DNA of 64,000 nt, taken from the NCBI GenBank assembly GCA_014378465.1, contig JACMNQ010000036.1:1-64000 (forward strand), in the 5' to 3' direction. Shown in pieces: positions 62,453 through 64,000 of the stretch (positions are counted from its first letter, which is position 1; each line of letters opens with the position of its first letter). Source of the DNA: Oligoflexia bacterium. Lineage in GTDB: Bacteria > Bdellovibrionota > UBA1018. The notes under the pieces were generated by a model. That model was given only the letters and a program-made list of their open reading frames with translations, searched no databases and had not been told where the DNA came from. Made by a program: the position numbers and the translations under genes.

Positions 62453-62782
62453 TTATTCTTCAGATTCGTCGCGGCCGTGGCCGACTGCGTAGGCAGAACC
62501 CATTGCGCCGCCAGCAAGTCCGCCAGCGAATCCGCTCAAGGTCGAACCGATGTGGCTGGAATTGGCAGCAGGAGCCATGGAAGCGTTCTGTTTCGCCTTT
62601 GGAGCAGCAGCTTTTTTGGCTGGAGCTTTTTTGGCAGCGGCCTTTTTAGGTGCAGCTTTTTTGGCTGGAGCTTTTTTAGCTGCAGTCTTCTTGGCTGGGG
62701 ATTTCTTTGCACTTTTCTGGGCAGCTGCTTTTTTTGCAGGGGCCTTCTTCGCGGAACTCTTTGCTTTTGCTTTCTTCGCCAT
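62453..62782 (-). CDS. Histone H1-like Lys/Ala-rich protein
   Basis: A 109-residue protein with AGGAG 6 nt before the ATG. Residues 1-65 are tandem AAKKAPAKK-type repeats like the C-terminal tails of histone H1 and bacterial HctB/AlgP proteins. Residues about 75-100 are instead hydrophobic, Gly/Ala/Ser-rich (GSTLSGFAGGLAGGAMGSAYA), followed by an acidic end. It probably binds nucleic acid; the glycine-rich segment is unusual for this type. Just upstream of an HD phosphohydrolase gene. Confidence 0.7.
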   Translation of the reverse strand: MAKKAKAKSSAKKAPAKKAAAQKSAKKSPAKKTAAKKAPAKKAAPKKAAAKKAPAKKAAAPKAKQNASMAPAANSSHIGSTLSGFAGGLAGGAMGSAYAVGHGRDESEE

Positions 62783-62962
62783 CTTATTCTCCTGGTTCTG
62801 GATGCTCTATTGCAGTTTGGCAATAAAGTTTACGGATACAGTTTGCAGACGCTCGTTCCCGACTGTCTAAATTGAGAGTCAGGTTGAGCCATGCACGCAA
62901 ATCGCGTGAATTGTTCTAACCTGATGAAAATAAGCCATAGGAGCAGAGGCTTTGCAATGCAT

Positions 62963-64000
62963 TTAATGCTTGAGCTTCTGAAGATCCTGGTGAGTTTCTT
63001 CGTCGCCGGAGGGAATGTTGGTCCAGGAATCTCCTGTTCCGGAAGTTCCCGATTGGAGGTATTTGAAGGGAACAATCTTAACGCTGTAGCCCGTACGCCC
63101 GCCTTCCCTTAACGCACCGTCATAGGGTGCGTTCCAGGACGTTTTGACCTTCACTGGATCTTTCAGGAAGATTTCTTCAGACGTGGCCTGTCTGAGGGAC
63201 TGAAAAGGGTCGCTCAAACGAACGACATTCGCGCCTTCTCCGTCCTCACCCTCGCCCTTTTGAAGCGCGGTGTAGTACTCTTCCATCCCTTTGACGATGG
63301 CCCTTCGGAAGTCGTCGCTGAGAGTGGTGGGATTGAGGAGCGAACCTTTGAGCATGTCACCGATCATGGTGGTCAGTTCGTCCCGGACATTGGCCCCTGC
63401 CGCGATTTTCTCCGGTGAGATGATGGGAGCCCAGATGGCGTGCAGTTTCGCGCGCGCGGTGACGGCATCACCTTCAAAGTTTTTGACGAAGGGATCGGCG
63501 TTCAGATCGCCGATGATATTGTATTTTCCGCTTTCCCAAGGGTTCGGAAACATCGCCAGATCATACGCACGCAGCATGTCGTCGCGCGAAATCAGGGTGG
63601 GAATCGCTCCATTCTGGGCGCCGCCGGTCTTGAAGCCTTGAAAAGTCCCGTAAATCACGTCGTTCATGTTCCAGCCGTCCTTGGTGGTATCCTTGAGTTT
63701 GACGGGCAGATTCGGGATCCTTTTCGTGCAGCCGATGCAGGGTTTGGGGCTTCCCGTGGTGAAGTCAGCCTCCCCATCCAGTTGGGGTCCGATTCGACTG
63801 CCGAAGGGCTTGGCAGCGGCATAGGCGGTCATCTTGACGTCACCAAAGGGGGAGAACATCACTTTGGCCTGCGCCTGCAGCTTGATCGCATAATAAGTGA
63901 GAATGGTGGGGTCCTTGTAGACTCCCATGGGGATCGGCAGATCCACCGGTTTCACGACGAGGTTGGGCTTGCAGTCGGCTGCATCGGGACTCGGAGGGAT
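62963..64000 (-). CDS. Possible TadE/TadG-like pilus-related protein, C-terminal part (cut by edge)
   Basis: At least 345 codons open to the right edge, so the true start is not visible. The segment YYAIKLQAQAKVMFSPFGDVKMTAYAAAKPFGSRIGPQ resembles the C-terminal conserved part of TadE/G-like Flp pilus proteins seen in deltaproteobacteria, as I recall. A C-x-x-C pair (KPCIGCTKR) follows. The rest is helical and unfamiliar. Assignment is tentative; a secreted or envelope protein is the safe reading. The 180 bp between it and the histone-like gene shows no gene. Confidence 0.45.
   Translation of the reverse strand: MPPSPDAADCKPNLVVKPVDLPIPMGVYKDPTILTYYAIKLQAQAKVMFSPFGDVKMTAYAAAKPFGSRIGPQLDGEADFTTGSPKPCIGCTKRIPNLPVKLKDTTKDGWNMNDVIYGTFQGFKTGGAQNGAIPTLISRDDMLRAYDLAMFPNPWESGKYNIIGDLNADPFVKNFEGDAVTARAKLHAIWAPIISPEKIAAGANVRDELTTMIGDMLKGSLLNPTTLSDDFRRAIVKGMEEYYTALQKGEGEDGEGANVVRLSDPFQSLRQATSEEIFLKDPVKVKTSWNAPYDGALREGGRTGYSVKIVPFKYLQSGTSGTGDSWTNIPSGDEETHQDLQKLKH

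Noticed and set aside
63110-63132. Palindrome AACGCACC...GGTGCGTT
   Set aside because: It lies inside the coding sequence of the last gene, where it encodes ordinary residues, with no sign of a regulatory role.
1-64000. tRNA/rRNA genes, CRISPR arrays, insertion sequences, prophage
   Set aside because: No tRNA T-loop-type motif in a cloverleaf context, no regularly spaced repeats, no transposase or integrase were recognised; a tRNAscan or CRISPR search would be decisive.

Overview
The window reads as chromosome of a Gram-negative, free-living bacterium of moderately high GC (judged by eye). Lipid A/LPS-core heptose genes (a GT9 heptosyltransferase-like gene and rfaE1), lipoprotein signal peptides, a rod-shape operon (mreCD-mrdA-rodA), competence-type genes (comEC, comM), prepilin-like proteins, two acyl-CoA dehydrogenases and many small secreted proteins together suggest a Bdellovibrionota/Oligoflexia-like or other former deltaproteobacterial lineage. 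That placement is inference; no rRNA or tRNA gene was recognised to anchor it. Genes are tightly packed, with many ATGA/GTGA/TAATG stop-start overlaps.

Left third (1-25 kb): a DNA-uptake corner (comM fragment, membrane-anchored J-domain protein, divergent comEC); an SDR; a matrixin-like metalloprotease lipoprotein; an HD phosphohydrolase coupled to a threonyl-tRNA synthetase lacking the TGS domain; a lipoprotein, rimI and a lytic transglycosylase; queC next to a DUF366-like gene; hisC-cmk-GT9-rfaE1; ilvE with a DUF503 gene; the PEP-synthase regulator ppsR; and a mutL-miaA-aromatic amino acid hydroxylase run. Between mutL and the next gene lies about 450 bp of repeat-rich, gene-poor DNA.

Middle (25-41 kb): an FHA-GGDEF diguanylate cyclase behind pgi and an acyl-CoA dehydrogenase, a second (isovaleryl-type) acyl-CoA dehydrogenase with a secreted-protein gene, a two-gene unit with a large glycosidase-like protein of unknown function, two small exported proteins, and rlmN. 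Then comes the most accessory-looking stretch: a decayed cysteine-rich reading frame interrupted by two TGA codons, a terminator, and two tandem paralogous prepilin-like genes with cysteine-rich C-terminal domains.

Right third (40-64 kb): a radical SAM protein, a GT-C membrane glycosyltransferase, a coiled-coil envelope protein and rodA/mrdA/mreD/mreC on the minus strand; then a SurA/PpiD-like chaperone, cbpA-cbpM, an alpha/beta hydrolase, a TPR plus winged-helix regulator coupled to a secreted protein, and uvrA. A clear sigma-54 promoter with a nested hairpin at the predicted 5' end precedes a small secreted protein. The riboflavin operon ribD-ribE-ribBA-ribH follows, then a second HD phosphohydrolase with a histone-H1-like protein, and a gene cut by the right edge.

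The observations most worth following are the cysteine-rich prepilin cluster with its decayed neighbour, the sigma-54/hairpin/small-secreted-protein unit, a palindrome shared by two distant intergenic regions, and the TPR/winged-helix regulator with its secreted partner.
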